Part shown: piece by piece, positions 20,142 to 32,725 of the stretch
How positions within the stretch are numbered: the stretch's first letter is position 1
Layout of the letters: every line of letters begins with the position of its first letter
Assembly (NCBI GenBank): GCA_022747635.1
Contig: JAKTNV010000062.1
Location: forward strand, 1,287,501 to 1,351,500
DNA length: 64,000 nucleotides
Reading direction: 5' to 3'
Source: Hetaerina americana
Taxonomy: Eukaryota; Arthropoda; Insecta; Odonata; Calopterygidae
The notes under the pieces: generated by a model
Seen by the model: the letters and a program-made list of their open reading frames with translations, nothing else
Database searches by the model: none
What the model was told of the DNA's origin: nothing
Position numbers and translations under genes: made by a program

Positions 20142-21599
20142 AATTCCAGATTCAACCCGTGAAGATATCTGAAACATATGATCAAGTATTCACAAAAGTG
20201 TTCCATCAGCCGTTGTCCAATCAGAGGGAACTCAATGATCATTATGAATTGTATAAATCATAAAAATATCCAAGAAACGCCAATTTTTTTTGGTACCCTT
20301 CACGTTTACCTAATGATTGATAAAGGCAATTTTTGTCGAAAAACATTCTTTACAGATGAAGGTCTTTGAATAAAAAAAGAGAGGTTCTGCTATCCTCGGG
20401 CAAAGAGCATTCTGGCCCGTCGAGAAAATAATTGCGCCACCCCTGGGCTAGACAGACGCCAACGTTGAGAATAGTCGCCGACCATTCACCCCTCTCGTCC
20501 ACGCCCGCACGCTGGGTCAATATGCCAATCCCCCCCCCACCCGGGGGATGGCTCCAAACCGTCGTCCACCTCTCTTTCTGCGGGTCGAGGTGGGCTCCCG
20601 AGAGAGGGGGGGGCGGGATTGCTGGGGGGGAGGGGGGGATTAAAACAAAAGACATGCGAGTATCGCACACTCATCCCGGAATCACTCCGGGGGAGGCCTC
20701 CGGAGAGCTGCGATTTTTATTTAACCCGAGGACCCGTGCTCCCTCGCCTCCCCCTGTCGCTGCCTGCCTGCGAGTGTTGATACCTTCCCCTCCGGGAGCA
20801 CGACCCGCCCCCGCCCCCTTGCCTTCCCTCCTCCCGCCGCCCTCTCCCGAGCGCCCGGGAAACACCGACGCCGATTCCACCGCGGACGTGGAATGGAAAG
20901 AGAAGAGAAAGATGGTCCCGTTATAATTCCAAATGGAGGAGAAACCAACGTAAGAAACATCCACTCCCGATTGCGTATTCAAAAGGAATGACCATATACG
21001 GAGTAGTTTCTACCGAGTCTCGTTGGACCAAACGTCTTCTTGTGATATTAATCATCACCAATCGAGTGTCCTCGATCGTGAGATTGATTCGCCTTCGCTC
21101 TCCACTTCCGCTCTTCGCTCCCCCCCCCCTAATTGCTTGATTGTTTCAGATATGTGGAGCAGTCGTCGCGAACATGCAGTCTCCCGATGCATCCGATGAA
21201 GGCATCCTTCATCTTTCACTGCACATTCCCCTTCCGCTCTTCCCTAGAAATCCCTCGTTGCGTGGTTACTCCGCACGCCGCTCGTCTCATCGGCGTCTTT
21301 CCCTCTCAGCTGCCTCATTCACGCCGCTCTCAATCATTCCCCTCCTCATTCTTAAATCGATTGCATCTCAGAGGGAAGCGTCTCTATAAAACCTCTTTGG
21401 ACATTCGATTTATAATGAAATTTAACACGTTTTCTTCTACAAATAAAACTGGAAAAATACTAACTGTTTACTATATGCATGTAGTGGTAAGAGGCGTCAT
21501 TTTGTGTAGTTCCTACTTGATAATCGGTGAAGATAATACTTAGGGACTCTTCCTTAAGTACCGCCAGTAGTTTACCAAGAATCTGGTATATCCGAAAAC
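20142..21599. other. Unassigned sequence, GC-rich at 20430-20930
   Basis: 20430-20930 is GC-rich with many CpG, C-runs (20528-20543) and G-runs (20605-20640), looking like a CpG-rich promoter area. No convincing start codon plus splice donor or conserved frame was found on either strand. Confidence 0.4.
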
Positions 21600-21705
21600 T
21601 CACATAGCTCGGGTGAAGCCAAGGGTGCCCTGAGGCCTCACCGGGAATCGAACCCGGATCCATTCGATTAGCCCGACGCTCTAGGCTGCTGCGTCCTCCG
21701 CTGAA
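21600..21705 (-). mobile_element. tRNA-like SINE head, family 2
   Basis: On the minus strand: AGCCTAGAGCGTCGGGCTAA, then the B box GGGTTCGATTCCCGG and CAGGGCACCCTTGGCTTCAC, comparable to the head of the SINE at 9470. The body is missing. Confidence 0.55.
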
Positions 21706-21949
21706 TGCCGCCTTTTCCATGAAAACCACGTTTATTTCTATTTAATTGGTTGGGGAGTCTTCGAGAGTTTTTCCATGGCGTAAGCGTGTTCATGAGATGA
21801 CATTTATTGCGCGGAATATAGCGCGAATTCTTCAGCACATTAAAGCACGCTTTGCTTCCGAGAATTATATCCAATTCTAATTACATCGGGACCATTCGAA
21901 TGAAGAGTGGATTTTTAAATGATGCCCCGCTATGATAATTCAGGAGACG

Positions 21950-22140
21950 CCCGGGCTGCGTGGTTTATCTGGTAGCTTGGTGGCAACAGATGTCACAGGG
22001 AAAGGAACTGTGCCCCCTTATTACCCTGAAGGGTGAATTTCAAATGTCTTTGCGCTTATGCTAGCATTGGATAGGGGTTTAAGTCAACCTATCGACCCAC
22101 CCCTGGGTTGATAACTGTGGTAAAGCCACGGGCATATTAT
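21950..22140 (+). mobile_element. Divergent SINE body fragment, family 2
   Basis: GGTGAATTTCAAATGTCTTT, then CCACCCCTGGGTTGATAACT parallels the 3' body of family 2 SINEs. It is heavily diverged, so the call is tentative. Confidence 0.4.
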
Positions 22141-22699
22141 TAGCTACGAAATATCATCAATGTTATAATGGGAACAACACGAACCCTCTTGAAATTGCCC
22201 AGTGAATAGTTATATTTGGAGCTGGGGATGGCCGTGCACAGTTAACTCTATGTAACCCAAAACTATGGTCAAGGACTACGGCCATGTTTTATTATTTTAC
22301 CACAGCGTTGGGCACTTAGAGGCTATGTCAAAGAATCTAAAATAACCAACACCTTAATAGACTTGCAGTCACCTTCCCTATCCCTGGACGGAATAGAAGG
22401 GTCCCTGTTCTTCAACTTTCGATGCGAGAAAGAATGGGGATAGGGGGATGTTTACCCCGAGACCAGATTTCCAGGGGACGTTTATCGCGAGGGGGGGTTG
22501 ACGACGAATCCCCCAATTTCCCGATGCCTGCGCCTTTGGGAATGCCACGCGCTGCCCAACACACACACACACACACACGCACGCAACCCCAGTGAATATA
22601 TGTAGGTTCGCGGTCTTCCATCCATCCTTTTTGGTCGGGATTGATCAATGGTTCGCTTTTTCATCCGAATTCGGGCGCTCTACTGGCGAGGAGTGTTAC
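22141..22699. other. Unassigned sequence with (CA)n at 22559-22578
   Basis: A short perfect (CA)n tract lies at 22559-22578. Otherwise nothing is recognised. Confidence 0.5.
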
Positions 22700-22789
22700 T
22701 ACAGCCGAGAAGACGGAAATTTTCAGGCAAAAGCAGCTGGACAGGAGAGAAACAGTAAAGGCTATTCTTGTCGCCAAAAAGTTCGCAGT

Positions 22790-23475
22790 GATGACTTTTT
22801 GGAAAAAGAGCAATTCCCTCCCGAACGCCAACTGCATCGGGAACACCGAAATGAATGTGTACACTCGATTAAGTACTTAAAGGCGTGACCCTCACTCACG
22901 ATCTCTGCTGGGTGAAGCACAGATATGGGGAATATGTGGACCTGCTACTAAAAAATTGGGATTAATTAGAAGATTATTGGGTAAATCTGATGGGAAGGTC
23001 AAAGAGAAATGTTATTTGTCATTGGTTAGGCCTCATTTATAGAATATGCTGCAAGGGACAATATGGGATCCTCGCATGAAGTTGGATTAATATGATATTT
23101 GTAAAACGTTGTTATGGTAAACTTAGTAGCGTATCCAAAATATTAGAGTACAAAGGCTGGGAATCACTCAATGGAGCGAAGGTCAAATTACAAATTACAG
23201 ATCTCTTGCATAAATTGGATGGACCTCTATTTAGCAGTGATGTGGAAAATGTATTATTACCCCCATCGTACTAAGGTAAGAGAGATAATGTCAATGAAAT
23301 TAGAGAGATATTTAGTGCATAACAGATGGATTTAAGATGAAATTTTTTCCACGAACAATGAGGGATAACATTGTCCGACCGCGGAAGGGGTGAAAAGTAT
23401 TTTGGGTGTAATGCAGTCTGGTGTATTGCATTCACCCCCTGCCACACACTCTAACGGTGGCTTACTGGGTACTAT
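22790..23475 (+). mobile_element. CR1-type LINE 3' fragment
   Basis: Traces of the RT C-terminus are visible: LSSVSKILEYKGWESLNGAK near 23110 and SDVENVLLPPSY near 23240. The 3' UTR signature GTGTATTGCATTCACCCCCT follows near 23420. Multiple stops and indels. The region upstream matches 12400-12480, so the two CR1 copies share more of the ORF than is obvious. Confidence 0.7.
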
Positions 23476-24129
23476 GTAATGGAATGTAAAATTCATCAAT
23501 GCCTTCTTAGCTTAAAACGCTAGAAATGGCCAGTGTCGTTTCCATGGCGCCTGTCTGTCCTCAGCAGTCCTTGTAGAAGCAGTCCCGCGCGCGTACGCCT
23601 GCAGTTATTACTGGGGGGAGGGGCGGGGTCGATGTTGTTTAGCATTCGATCCCGAAGATCCCCTTCCTCGCCGTGGTCCTGGCGGCGAAGAGGCAAATGC
23701 AAATTTCCCCATTGCTCCCTCGGGTCCTCCCGCTTCAAATCTCTTGGTTTCCCTCCGCATTACGCGAACGACCCTGGGAGAACACATCGGGGCAACATGG
23801 TGGATGGGAGGGTGGGTGGAGGCGGGAAAGGGAGAGGGGAGGGGGTAAAGGTATGGAGCGAGACCGGGAATGGTGGGGAACATTGTTCCATAGACGCCCT
23901 CCAGCGGTGGCGCCAGCTAGCAGAGGAAGGGGAACGAAAAGGGTCAATCGGGACATCTACCAGGGAAAGTGTTGATCATATGGGGATTAAAACCTAACTC
24001 ACTACCTAAAAGTCTATCGAGTCAGGGTATATTTCCAATGGACCCTGGCACTACACAATACCCTCCTCCTAAGTTCTAATTAAAATTACGGAAAATACCC
24101 TCGAATCTCACCCAGCACATTGCAATAAC
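23476..24129. other. Unassigned GC-rich sequence
   Basis: 23580-23900 is GC-rich and strand-biased (G-rich 23800-23880). Several overlapping open frames reflect composition, and no conserved protein or splice structure is seen. Confidence 0.4.
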
Positions 24130-24515
24130 TCGTGCCTAAGCTCTGCATACTCCCTGCCTTCAATCCGAAGTACCTCATCTTTCCCTGCCTCACCTTCTCG
24201 CCATCCTTCCCTTTCCTTTTAAATGACCGTCTCCAGCATCCAACTGCCTCTCCCGGCACATCCCCCGTATCCACACTGGTCCTGCCTTCTCCGGATTCAT
24301 CCCAACTAATTTACATCCTCTCTTCCCCTTCCTCACAATGCCTACAACTTCACGTCTGCTTTCATTTCTGTCCATTTTATTCTCTCCATTCTTCTCCACA
24401 TCCACATCTCGAATGTCTCCAGTCCACGCCTATTCTCCTGCTTCAAACGACCAAATTTCCAAACCGGAGAAATGTACCATCCACGTCACAGCTTTCTTTA
24501 CATCTTAACCATAGA
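24130..24515 (-). mobile_element. Decayed RTE 3' ORF fragment
   Basis: On the minus strand a broken frame has WSFEAGE, DVEKNGENKMDRNESRREVV and related pieces corresponding to SLKQENRRRLE, WRRMEKVKWTEKKTNEEV in better copies. Frameshifts and stops abound. Confidence 0.5.
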
Positions 24516-24609
24516 ATAGGCGAGGTAAATGTTTGTGTATTGCCTTAAGAGTCAGTGAGCCTAGAAAAAACAATATATACTCATTGAAAACACACATATT
24601 ATATATAAA

Positions 24610-24728
24610 ATACACAGTAATCAACGCGGAGTTCGGTTTGGTAGGTGATTGCAGAGGTCACCCAGTACTAAGCCCGACGACGTGTGCAATTGACGCATCA
24701 GGGTAGGGGGGCCAGTTCATTTCCCTGC

Positions 24729-24730
<2 letters not shown>
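24610..24730 (-). mobile_element. SINE family 2 fragment
   Basis: The minus strand reads AGGGAAATGAACTGG, then CTGGGTGACC and GTTGATTACTGTGTATTTTA, parallel to the 3' body of the SINE at 9470. A (TA)n tract adjoins it. Confidence 0.6.

Positions 24731-24787
<57 letters not shown>
24731..24787. repeat. (TA)n microsatellite
   Basis: Pure TA between a SINE fragment and an RTE fragment. Confidence 0.95.
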
Positions 24788-24790
<3 letters not shown>

Positions 24791-24796
24791 CATATA

Positions 24797-25471
24797 AACA
24801 TTATCTAGTTCTCTGATTAATCAATAAAATGATGGATAGCAAGGCAAATGATTTCTTAGTGGATGATCAGTTTGGGTTAAGAAAGGGTAGAGGTACGCGT
24901 GATGCCATTGCAGTAATGAGATATTAATTAATCGAGAGAAATATAGAATACAATTAGGACGTATTTGCCTGTTTCGTAGATTTCGAAATGGCGTTTGATG
25001 TAAGTGAAATGAGTAGAGTAAATTGGGTAAAACTAAGGAGTAAATTGAAGAAAATAGGAATAGATTGGAGGGACATGATGCTAATCCGCAACCTGTACAT
25101 GTCTCAGACTGCTCAGGTGCGGGTGGGAAAAGGGGAGTCCGGATGGGCAGTGTTAGGAAGAGGTGTAAGGCAGAGTTGCCCATTATCACCGTTGCTGTTC
25201 AACCTGTATGCAGAGGAAATGATTAAAGAGGCATGGGAAGAACTGGAGGCAGGAATGAAAGTGGGCGGGGTATTCGTAAAATCAGTTAGGTTCGCTGATG
25301 ACCAAGCTTTAGTTTGTCAGTCAGCCAAGGGGCTACAAGCATTGCTGAGGGAATTGGAAATTCAGTGCGACAGGTATGGGATGAAAATCAATATTAATGA
25401 AACAAAGGTTGTGCGATTTTCTAGGAAGAAAAAGGCCAAGCTTAACATTAAAATAGGAGGGCAAAAACTAG
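24797..25471 (+). mobile_element. RTE reverse transcriptase fragment, fused to Jockey
   Basis: Begins at the same RT position as the copies at 10293 and 33541. Motifs are RKGRGTRDAIAVM near 24880, MAFDVSEMSRVNWVKLRSKL near 24990, RQSCPLSPLLFNLYAEEMIK near 25165 and FADDQALVCQSAKG near 25290. It ends at GGQKLEG, where a Jockey gag sequence takes over. One frameshift near 24926 and loss of the 3' end. Confidence 0.85.
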
Positions 25472-27480
25472 AGGGGATAGGGGTCCTCTTCAGTGCAGCA
25501 ACTGCATGCGGTTCGGCCACATAGGCATTGCTTGTTGGTGTGAGAAACGCTGCATGCGCTGTGCGGGGGCCCACGCGGTCGAGGAATGCTCCAGAGGAAG
25601 GGGTGATGTGGCCATCTGCGCCAATTGCGGAGGACCACATAAGGCTGTCTCACGCCGATGCCCCGCCTTTCAAGAAGCGGAGAGGTGGCAAAATTCGAGA
25701 GCTCCTAGACAAGCAACAGGGAAGCAGACACCCAGGAAACCTGCTGCGGAAGCAGCTCTCTGAGCTTAACGTTGCGGTGCGGGACGCCCTCCAGGAAGTC
25801 CGATCAGACTACTGGGAGGCACACTTGCGAGACCAACTCCTTTCAGAAGACGGCAATGACGACATCGGGGCGGTGTGGAAGATGTGCAGGAAGCTGCGTG
25901 TACCCCAAAGAGCAGACTTATTAATTATAGACGGAGACAGCGTGGCACGATCTCCCAAGGATAATGCGGAAATGCCTAGGCAGCAGCTTTTCACCCTATC
26001 CTGGGAACTCCACCTCTGCCGAAATAGAGAAGTAAATACAGGCGTCAGAGAGAGCTGAAGACGCCGATAGAGAAGACGCCTCGGAAATTCCTAGATTCGA
26101 CGAGAAGGACGCAATATGGGCAATACGTCGCCTCCGCGTGAGGAAGGCCTCTGGAAGTGACAACATTCCAAATGTTGTCATCCGGGAGCTTACAAAGGCT
26201 GCAGTGAGGTACCTGATAGCGATTTTCAATGGCTGTGTCAGGATTTACTACTTTCCGACCAATTGGAGAAGAGCGAAAATCGTCTGTCTGCCGAAGTCAC
26301 AAAAGTTGGAGGTGGATCCCGGAGAATTCCGGCCAATCTCCTTGCTCGACGGCTTCGGTGATATTCGAGCGTCTGCTGCAACAGCCGCCGACTGACTTCG
26401 TCCGGGAGAATAATATCCTTCCGGAGGAACAGTTTGGCTTCCGTGCGCAGCATTTCACAGTCCATCAGCTGGTGAGAAAGACAGATTTCATCATCGACAG
26501 CTTCAACAGGAATATGGTGGTTGCCGGAGCTTTCTTCGACGTCAGTAAGGCGTTCGATCGCGTCTGGCATCCGGCTCTCCTGTTGAAGATGAGGCGACTC
26601 ATTTCCCACATTGGGCAATCAGGATGGTTCACTCCTACTTGAGAGACAGAACATTCACAGTACAGTGGCTGGGGGCGGACTCGGGGGTGCGTCGGATCTC
26701 CGCCGGCGTGCCTCAAGGCTCCGTCCTTGGGCCACTCCTCTATAATATCTATTCCCACGATATTCCAACTCGTGGAAGGAATATTGAAATCTTGTCTCTT
26801 TATAATGACGATACGGCCCTCCTATGCCGTTCCTGGCGGAAGGTGACTGCGGTGCAAAGGCTGCAGAACGCCGTGGCAGAGCTCCTAGAATGGTACTGCC
26901 GATGACGTTTTGTGGTTAACGCACAAAAGACGAAGGCGATCATCTTCCAACCTGGAAATGGTGGGCCGCCAGGAGTGAACATATCGGTGAACGGAGTCGT
27001 CCAACCGTGGGAATCTGAAGTTACTTACCTCGGAGGGCTGTCCTTTGGAGGGAAAGTCCTTTGGAACGCTAAAGTGCTTCGGGTTCGTACAAAGGCATAC
27101 GCGGAGTTTAATCGGCTACGGCCGATTATTCGCCCGCCTGTCCTGAGTATGGCCACGAAACGCAGACTATATCAAGCGTGCGTGCTGCCATTCATCACCT
27201 ACGCTGCAGCGGTATGGTCAGCAGTGTCGCGAACGAGTCTCGCTCAAATCCAAGTGGTGCAGAACTCTGCTCTTCGTGATATCTTGGGACGCGGTCGTAA
27301 CGCCCGCGTCTCTGAAATGCACGAGGACGGAAAGTGGAACCCCTAGACGTCCTTCTGTCTAGAATCTCGGGAAAATTCTTTGAGAAAGCGGCAGAGGCAG
27401 AAGTGAGCCTAATTCGTAGGGTCGCCGAAATTAAAGTTAGGCCATGGGACCGCTTTAAGCGGCCCATAGCCTCCCTTATA
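25472..27480 (+). mobile_element. Jockey-type LINE with deleted endonuclease
   Basis: 25477-25763 encodes three gag zinc knuckles: CSNCMRFGHIGIAC (CX2CX4HX4C), CMRCAGAHAVEEC and CANCGGPHKAVSRRC. The apurinic endonuclease domain is absent. Sequence continues with the pre-RT part (VRDALQEVRSDYWEAHLRD, MCRKLRVPQRADLLIIDGD). The RT follows: RKASGSDNIPNVV near 26140, FRPISLLDG near 26328, EEQFGFRAQHFTVHQLV, FDVSKAFDRVWHPALL near 26535, AGVPQGSVLGPLLYNIYSHD near 26705 and SLYNDDTALLC near 26795. The usual ADD is NDD here. At least three frameshifts. A dead copy. Confidence 0.85.
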
Positions 27481-28283
27481 CAGTGGACACCCTTCCTGTG
27501 AAGAAGAAGCCAAGGCTACTTTAATTGTGAAGAAAAACAAACGCCTGACGACGCAGAAGAATTCCTCTCGCCTTAGAGCCTTGGCGGCCGGAAAGGCGCA
27601 GAGCAGGGGATACACAAGAGCCTGGCAGTCATAGTATATGCTGGAGTCCCTCATCTTCGACCTGAAGACGCCGAATGCAACTTCGGCGAAATTGTTGTCA
27701 GCATCAAACAACGACGAGGTGAAACCCGAGAATGCGGAATTCTTCAAACCACCGCCGCGAAAACCTACGCAGCGAAGATGTGGGTTTTTTATTCGAAGTA
27801 AATAAATTACATTCCTAGCCCGAAAATCCGCCATGAAGCGAAAAGTTTTTTCCATGTCGACTTCCTTGACGGATGAAATAGAACGAGTGGAAAATTGAGA
27901 TTTAAAAAGAGATGCATTAAATTTCAATCCTGCGATAGGTTCGTTTGCTGCAACCGTTCATCTTTCTCCATCCAGGGTTGCAATTCCCTCACACTCCCCC
28001 TCCCCCCCCATCTCACAGATTTCTTCTTCTCGATTCGACCTCGCCCTTCGCACGAACTCCCTTCCGATTTCCCCCTCATCCCTGTGCATGATCCTGACTA
28101 ATCAAATCGGGCCTCCAAGGTGTGGATCCAATTCCCCCCCACACTCCCCTCAACCCTTACTTCTCATAGCCATATGTACGCACCCGTTCCTTCACTTCGC
28201 CTGTCCTTTTGATTCTCACCGTTAGCCTCTTCAGCACCCTGTTTCCAAAGCTCCCTCCGTTCTTCTCTGGTCCACTTCCCCAT
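27481..28283. other. Unassigned sequence, possibly Jockey 3' region
   Basis: 27481-27900 continues after the Jockey ORF and contains an antisense frame of 172 codons without recognisable homology. I suspect chance or an untranslated Jockey tail. 27960-28280 is pyrimidine-rich. Confidence 0.35.
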
Positions 28284-28372
28284 GTCTCTACATCTACATC
28301 ACACCCCGCAAGGGCGTGTGGCGGCGGGTGTTACGCCACCAGCTATGCATGCACCCTCAATGCATCTCTACA
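28284..28372 (-). mobile_element. CR1 3' terminus fragment
   Basis: TCTACATCTACATCACACCC and then CGCAAGGGCGTGTGGCGGCG is the reversed CR1 3' end; the same terminal TCTACA repeat is at 62881. Confidence 0.6.
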
Positions 28373-29460
28373 CTAATATTATTTCGATCGTAGACTCGGA
28401 CAACGTTATTCACACGAAATAAGCTACTAACACACAAATATTCAACTACAGGTCATATTAAAATAATGGGGGAACTATTTTATAAAAAAGGGTCTTTTTA
28501 AGATTGAGTGCAAGTGTGCGGGGCAAAATAGGATAAACTGCCAATCCTAATTATTCCCATCGATGGCGCTGGCGATCATATATATTTTGATCTCTGATCG
28601 TACGAGGAAAAAGCGGTATCTTAAATCAATCCTGTCTATGCTGCTGATTTCACGTTGGTGATCTGATCTAGAATGGTAAGTCGGGGCCTTTAATACATGT
28701 CTTTAAAATCCTCAGATAATTGATCTGCCTCAAATGTACGCAGTGAATTTAACTAACGTGAAACAACTTAACCCCTTGACCCTCTCGTTACAATTCCCAA
28801 GTATTCTTTTTATGAATCCTAAATGTTCATTTGTTGTTACGGAAATTTCACGTATATTTTTTCCAAAGGGGTTATCGTAGCGTGTCATCGTAACACCCAA
28901 ATATTTTTACCGATTCTACACGTGTCATGTCGGTTCCCTTTGCGGTGCCGGGTGTTTCCGGGTTACATCCTCTTCCTCCCCAAAACATTCATCGAGACGC
29001 ATTCAAAAAGAATTCCAGCTCCCTTTTATCCCTGATCTGTGGACTGCCAACTTAAGAACAGGAGCCTTAGAAACGTGGATTTTGAGAAAGATATTGTGGT
29101 GATCACGAGGTCGCAAGGGACGAGGAGGTGGTAAGGAATAAGGGGTGCCCTCAAAAGAGTAAGAAGGGACTGCATTGGATGAGTCGGAGGGGAAGGACAT
29201 CGGCGCACCCTACTGTTTTGGAGTCCTTGAAAAGAGGCATCGCTGGTTGGATGCAATGGCCCTCCACCCTCCTCCCCACCCTGCAGACCACTTCCTCTAT
29301 CGAATGGTGTCACGGAATAGAATAGCTAAGAATTTTTGAATGGCTTATTAATGTTGCACAAATAATAACTCACTCAGATCAATGTGAGTTGAGCTTTAGA
29401 TGAGACAAATGAAACGGCTGATCCAGGGACTCGATGCATGCCATTGTAAATAATTATTAT
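28373..29460. other. Unassigned sequence
   Basis: AT-rich, no repeat family or gene recognised. The 29000-29320 frames are short and not conserved. Confidence 0.45.
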
Positions 29461-29473
29461 TCGACCTCAAATC
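29461..29473. repeat. Left target-site duplication of SINE family 1
   Basis: TCGACCTCAAATC, repeated at 29784-29796. Confidence 0.8.
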
Positions 29474-29783
29474 GGGGATCGAGATGGTGCGGGGACTAAC
29501 GTACTGGCTTCCCACCCAGAAGGCCCGGGTTCAAATCCCGGCGGTGTTGAATATTATTCAGTTGTGTCCCGATCTCTACTTGAGGTGCTTTGTGGAGAGC
29601 ACTTTGAGAGAGTAAGCCGTCCGTCGGATGGGACGTTAAACTGCAGACCCCTTGGCGCCTTTCGTAAAGAGTAGGCTAATGCCGACGCCGGGTTTCTCTC
29701 CACCCTTCATCCTTTCCTGTCCATCCCCTATGGCGCAAATGACCTCAGCTGTCGGTCGCCCCCCTCAAAACTACTACTACTAC
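29474..29783 (+). mobile_element. tRNA-derived SINE, family 1, full length
   Basis: About 310 bp between perfect 13-bp target duplications. The tRNA-like head runs GGATCGAGATGGTGCGGGGA to the B box GGGTTCAAATCCCGG. The body contains CCGTCCGTCGGATGGGACGT and GCGCAAATGACCTCAGCTGT. The tail is a short (CTA)n. Other copies are the 5'-truncated insert at 49607-49769 and a complete one at 53320-53602 (-). Confidence 0.85.
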
Positions 29784-29796
29784 TCGACCTCAAATC

Positions 29797-32343
29797 AATC
29801 TCGTGGCTTGATATCAATCAGTGCTCGCTATCAACCCGTCCGTCCGCAATTAGACGATATGCATTCGTTTTATTGAAATAATGACTGCAACGATGGAACA
29901 TTTTTAAGGATCGGAGAATGCGCATCGAAATCCATCTTCGCAATTTTCAGGAAAAAAAACATCGGCGTCTGATTCCCCTTATCTTCGCATCGACATATCT
30001 GGACCGCATATCTCGACTCCATGAATAAATCCAGCTCCGGAGAGGAATAAATATTATTTTTATACGTCCATAAAAGTTCATGCCCCAATAGGATAATTGA
30101 AGTGACACTTGGTTTTTTTAAATTCGAAATTATTGATTGTCAGAATCATTTAATGGCCGTGCCGTAATTTTTCAATCAATCTTCCGGGCATTGCATTGAG
30201 GTCTGCACGTACGGAATTGGTTCCTCCCCACTCAACTCCATCTACGCATATGTTTAGCAACTGTTTCGTCTAATCGTAATCATTTAAAGGATATTGTCAA
30301 CGCCGAGTGTACCTTAAATAGCATTTATTCGAAGGTAATCTCATAGCTTGCGCAATTCAGTTCTTGAAGTTAATGTTACACCAGTCACCAATATATACGC
30401 CACGGATTTAAATCGCCTCGTTTTTCGAGTGAGCACTGCAAACGCAATAACCCCTGGACAAATTAAGCTCCGGCATCGCAGCCATTACTGTAAACGTTCT
30501 CAAGGTTGTAAGGTGACAGCTCGCAGCGCCAAGTTAAATCAAGTGAATCCCAACATTAATTCAGCAATAATTCAGATGGGGTAACATTACCTACCCTTGT
30601 TGCGTCAAGCAGGCACAGATTTCCGCAGAATAATTTTTTCCCTGGACATTCTTCTGTGTATTGACTATTTAAAAAAAAAAGACTCATGCATATCGTTCAT
30701 CCTACTGTATCATCGGGAGGAGAGAACTGAAGTGATTCGGATTAAAAGAAAAATCTCCTGACGACGTCTTCCGCAGAAAGAAGGAGGCTTTGAACCCTAT
30801 TGAAAAATCCCCATTACCCAGAAGCATGAGGAACCGAAAAAAATTGCACCTGAATATATAAAAACATCAATCGTCGCTACAATAAAACTTCAAACGAAGA
30901 TTAAGTGGGAACATGCGCCGGTACAGTTTCGCTAAATGTTATTTTATATCCGGAATGCGATTTTTTTCGCATATAACTTGCGATGAATCTGGAAATATCT
31001 TGTTGGCGAACATGCAGCAAAAACATATAAATATATTAGAATTGAATGAAGTCAAAATAACGTCCAAAATCAGGCATTCGGATTGGTTAAAAGCCCTCGC
31101 TAATCGAAATCATCTCTTTTCAACCAAAAAAGGAGCGCGCATGTATGCATAAGCATGGAACGTAATGGCAGCGGCTCTCAGCTCGGTATGAATCGAGGGC
31201 ATAAATGGTGGACTGGCGCTCAACTCTTAAAAATGGCCTCAAATAACAGCTTTCAAAAAGAGGGTAAAAAGGAAGGAAACATGTGCGAGGGAGCGGAATT
31301 AATCTGCGCCGTCGAAAAGTCATGGCACCCAACCATTAAGCACCACCATCCCTCCCTCCACCCCCCCTGATTTATAATGGCACCGCTGGTCGCGTCAATT
31401 AGGGCGACGCGTGTGTATATGCCGCCCCGGGGCGAGGGGCGCGCGTGCAAGGGGAGCTTAGGGGTTCGTGTGAGTGAGTGGAGGGTCGGGGGAGGATATG
31501 AACGTGTCGCGAGAGGAAATGGGGAAACCATCCACGGGGCCATTTGGCAAGCACGGGAGAGGGATACGAATAGACGACGACAAACCAGGGAAGGTCCGAT
31601 TCGATTATTCCAACCCCCCTCCCCCTTGGCGTCGCCCCATCGACAAGACTTCCAACCCCGCCCCCCCCAGAGGGTTGGTGCCTGGTTCTAGGAAAATTGG
31701 TCCCGGTTCCCCGTAACTTGCATCTAGGATACGAACTCTTGGTAACGGTACCTAGAACAATAATTCTGGGTTATTCTCGAGACATAGGTACCAGTACCAA
31801 CTTCAACCATTTACTGATATTCCAAAAGGTTTCAGGGGTTGGTAGACAAGGCGTAAAAACTCGGTACTCTCGTATGTAGGCCACGAGTTCTAGTCAAAAG
31901 TACCTCGGGAGTGTATCAGGGAGAATAATTATAGTTACTGGTCACCAGGGTAAGAAAGCTATGTTTCTCGATACCAGTATCTTGGCATCCGTGACACCGA
32001 AACGTCGGTACCGGTACTAATATGTAAATTCTCGATGCCATGGCGCCGCTACCAAGCAACAGTCGTTACTGATACTAAAGAAGGTTTCATGTGCAAAGAA
32101 AAGAAATTACATGGGAAAAGAAACAAATCGCCGTTACATGGATACGATCAATGCGTGAGCTCCAGTTCCAATCCTAAAGCGAATTCAAGGTGAGAGCGAC
32201 AACGCGAAATGAAACGTCTTCATTCGATTTACACTCCCACGAATCCATTAGTGAAAACTCTGTCGGCGAAATTCGACCATTGGGGTAAAAAAGGAGTTTA
32301 CGCCATGCTTGAGGAAAAGTGAAGATTGCGTTTATGTATGTGT
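29797..32343. other. Unassigned sequence
   Basis: No gene is recognised. 31370-31700 is GC-rich. 31690-32050 is enriched in GGTACC-like words. 30660-30680 is A-rich. Nothing supports an exon. Confidence 0.45.
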
Positions 32344-32460
32344 GTTTCTGTATAAATATACACACACACACACATATATATATATAAATATATATATATA
32401 TTTATTTATTTATTTATGTGTGTATGTATGTGTATGTATGTGTGTGTATGTGTGTATGTA

Positions 32461-32520
<60 letters not shown>
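32344..32520. repeat. Compound (CA)n/(TA)n/(TGTA)n microsatellite
   Basis: Starts with (CA)n, then TA, TTTA, TGTGTATG and a final pure TA block. It forms the outer boundary of the inverted duplication block B. Confidence 0.95.
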
Positions 32521-32522
<2 letters not shown>

Positions 32523-32675
32523 GAGAACTTCGTCTGGATTTGAAAATTTCGCGTTAATACTCGTTCGAATGGATTTAAAGTTCGCGCCTACCGCAAAACT
32601 GCAGGACAATACGTCAAAGGCAACAATCGATTTTTGTTTATATTTGAGACGTCCCAACGTGTAGAACTTCACGTA

Positions 32676-32725
<50 letters not shown>

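Noticed and set aside
20430..20930. Coding exon in the GC-rich stretch
   Set aside because: Overlapping frames on both strands follow from composition. No start and donor combination or conserved motif was found.
27409..27927. 172-codon minus-strand frame
   Set aside because: Lies antisense to the end of a Jockey copy and has no recognisable domain; probably chance.
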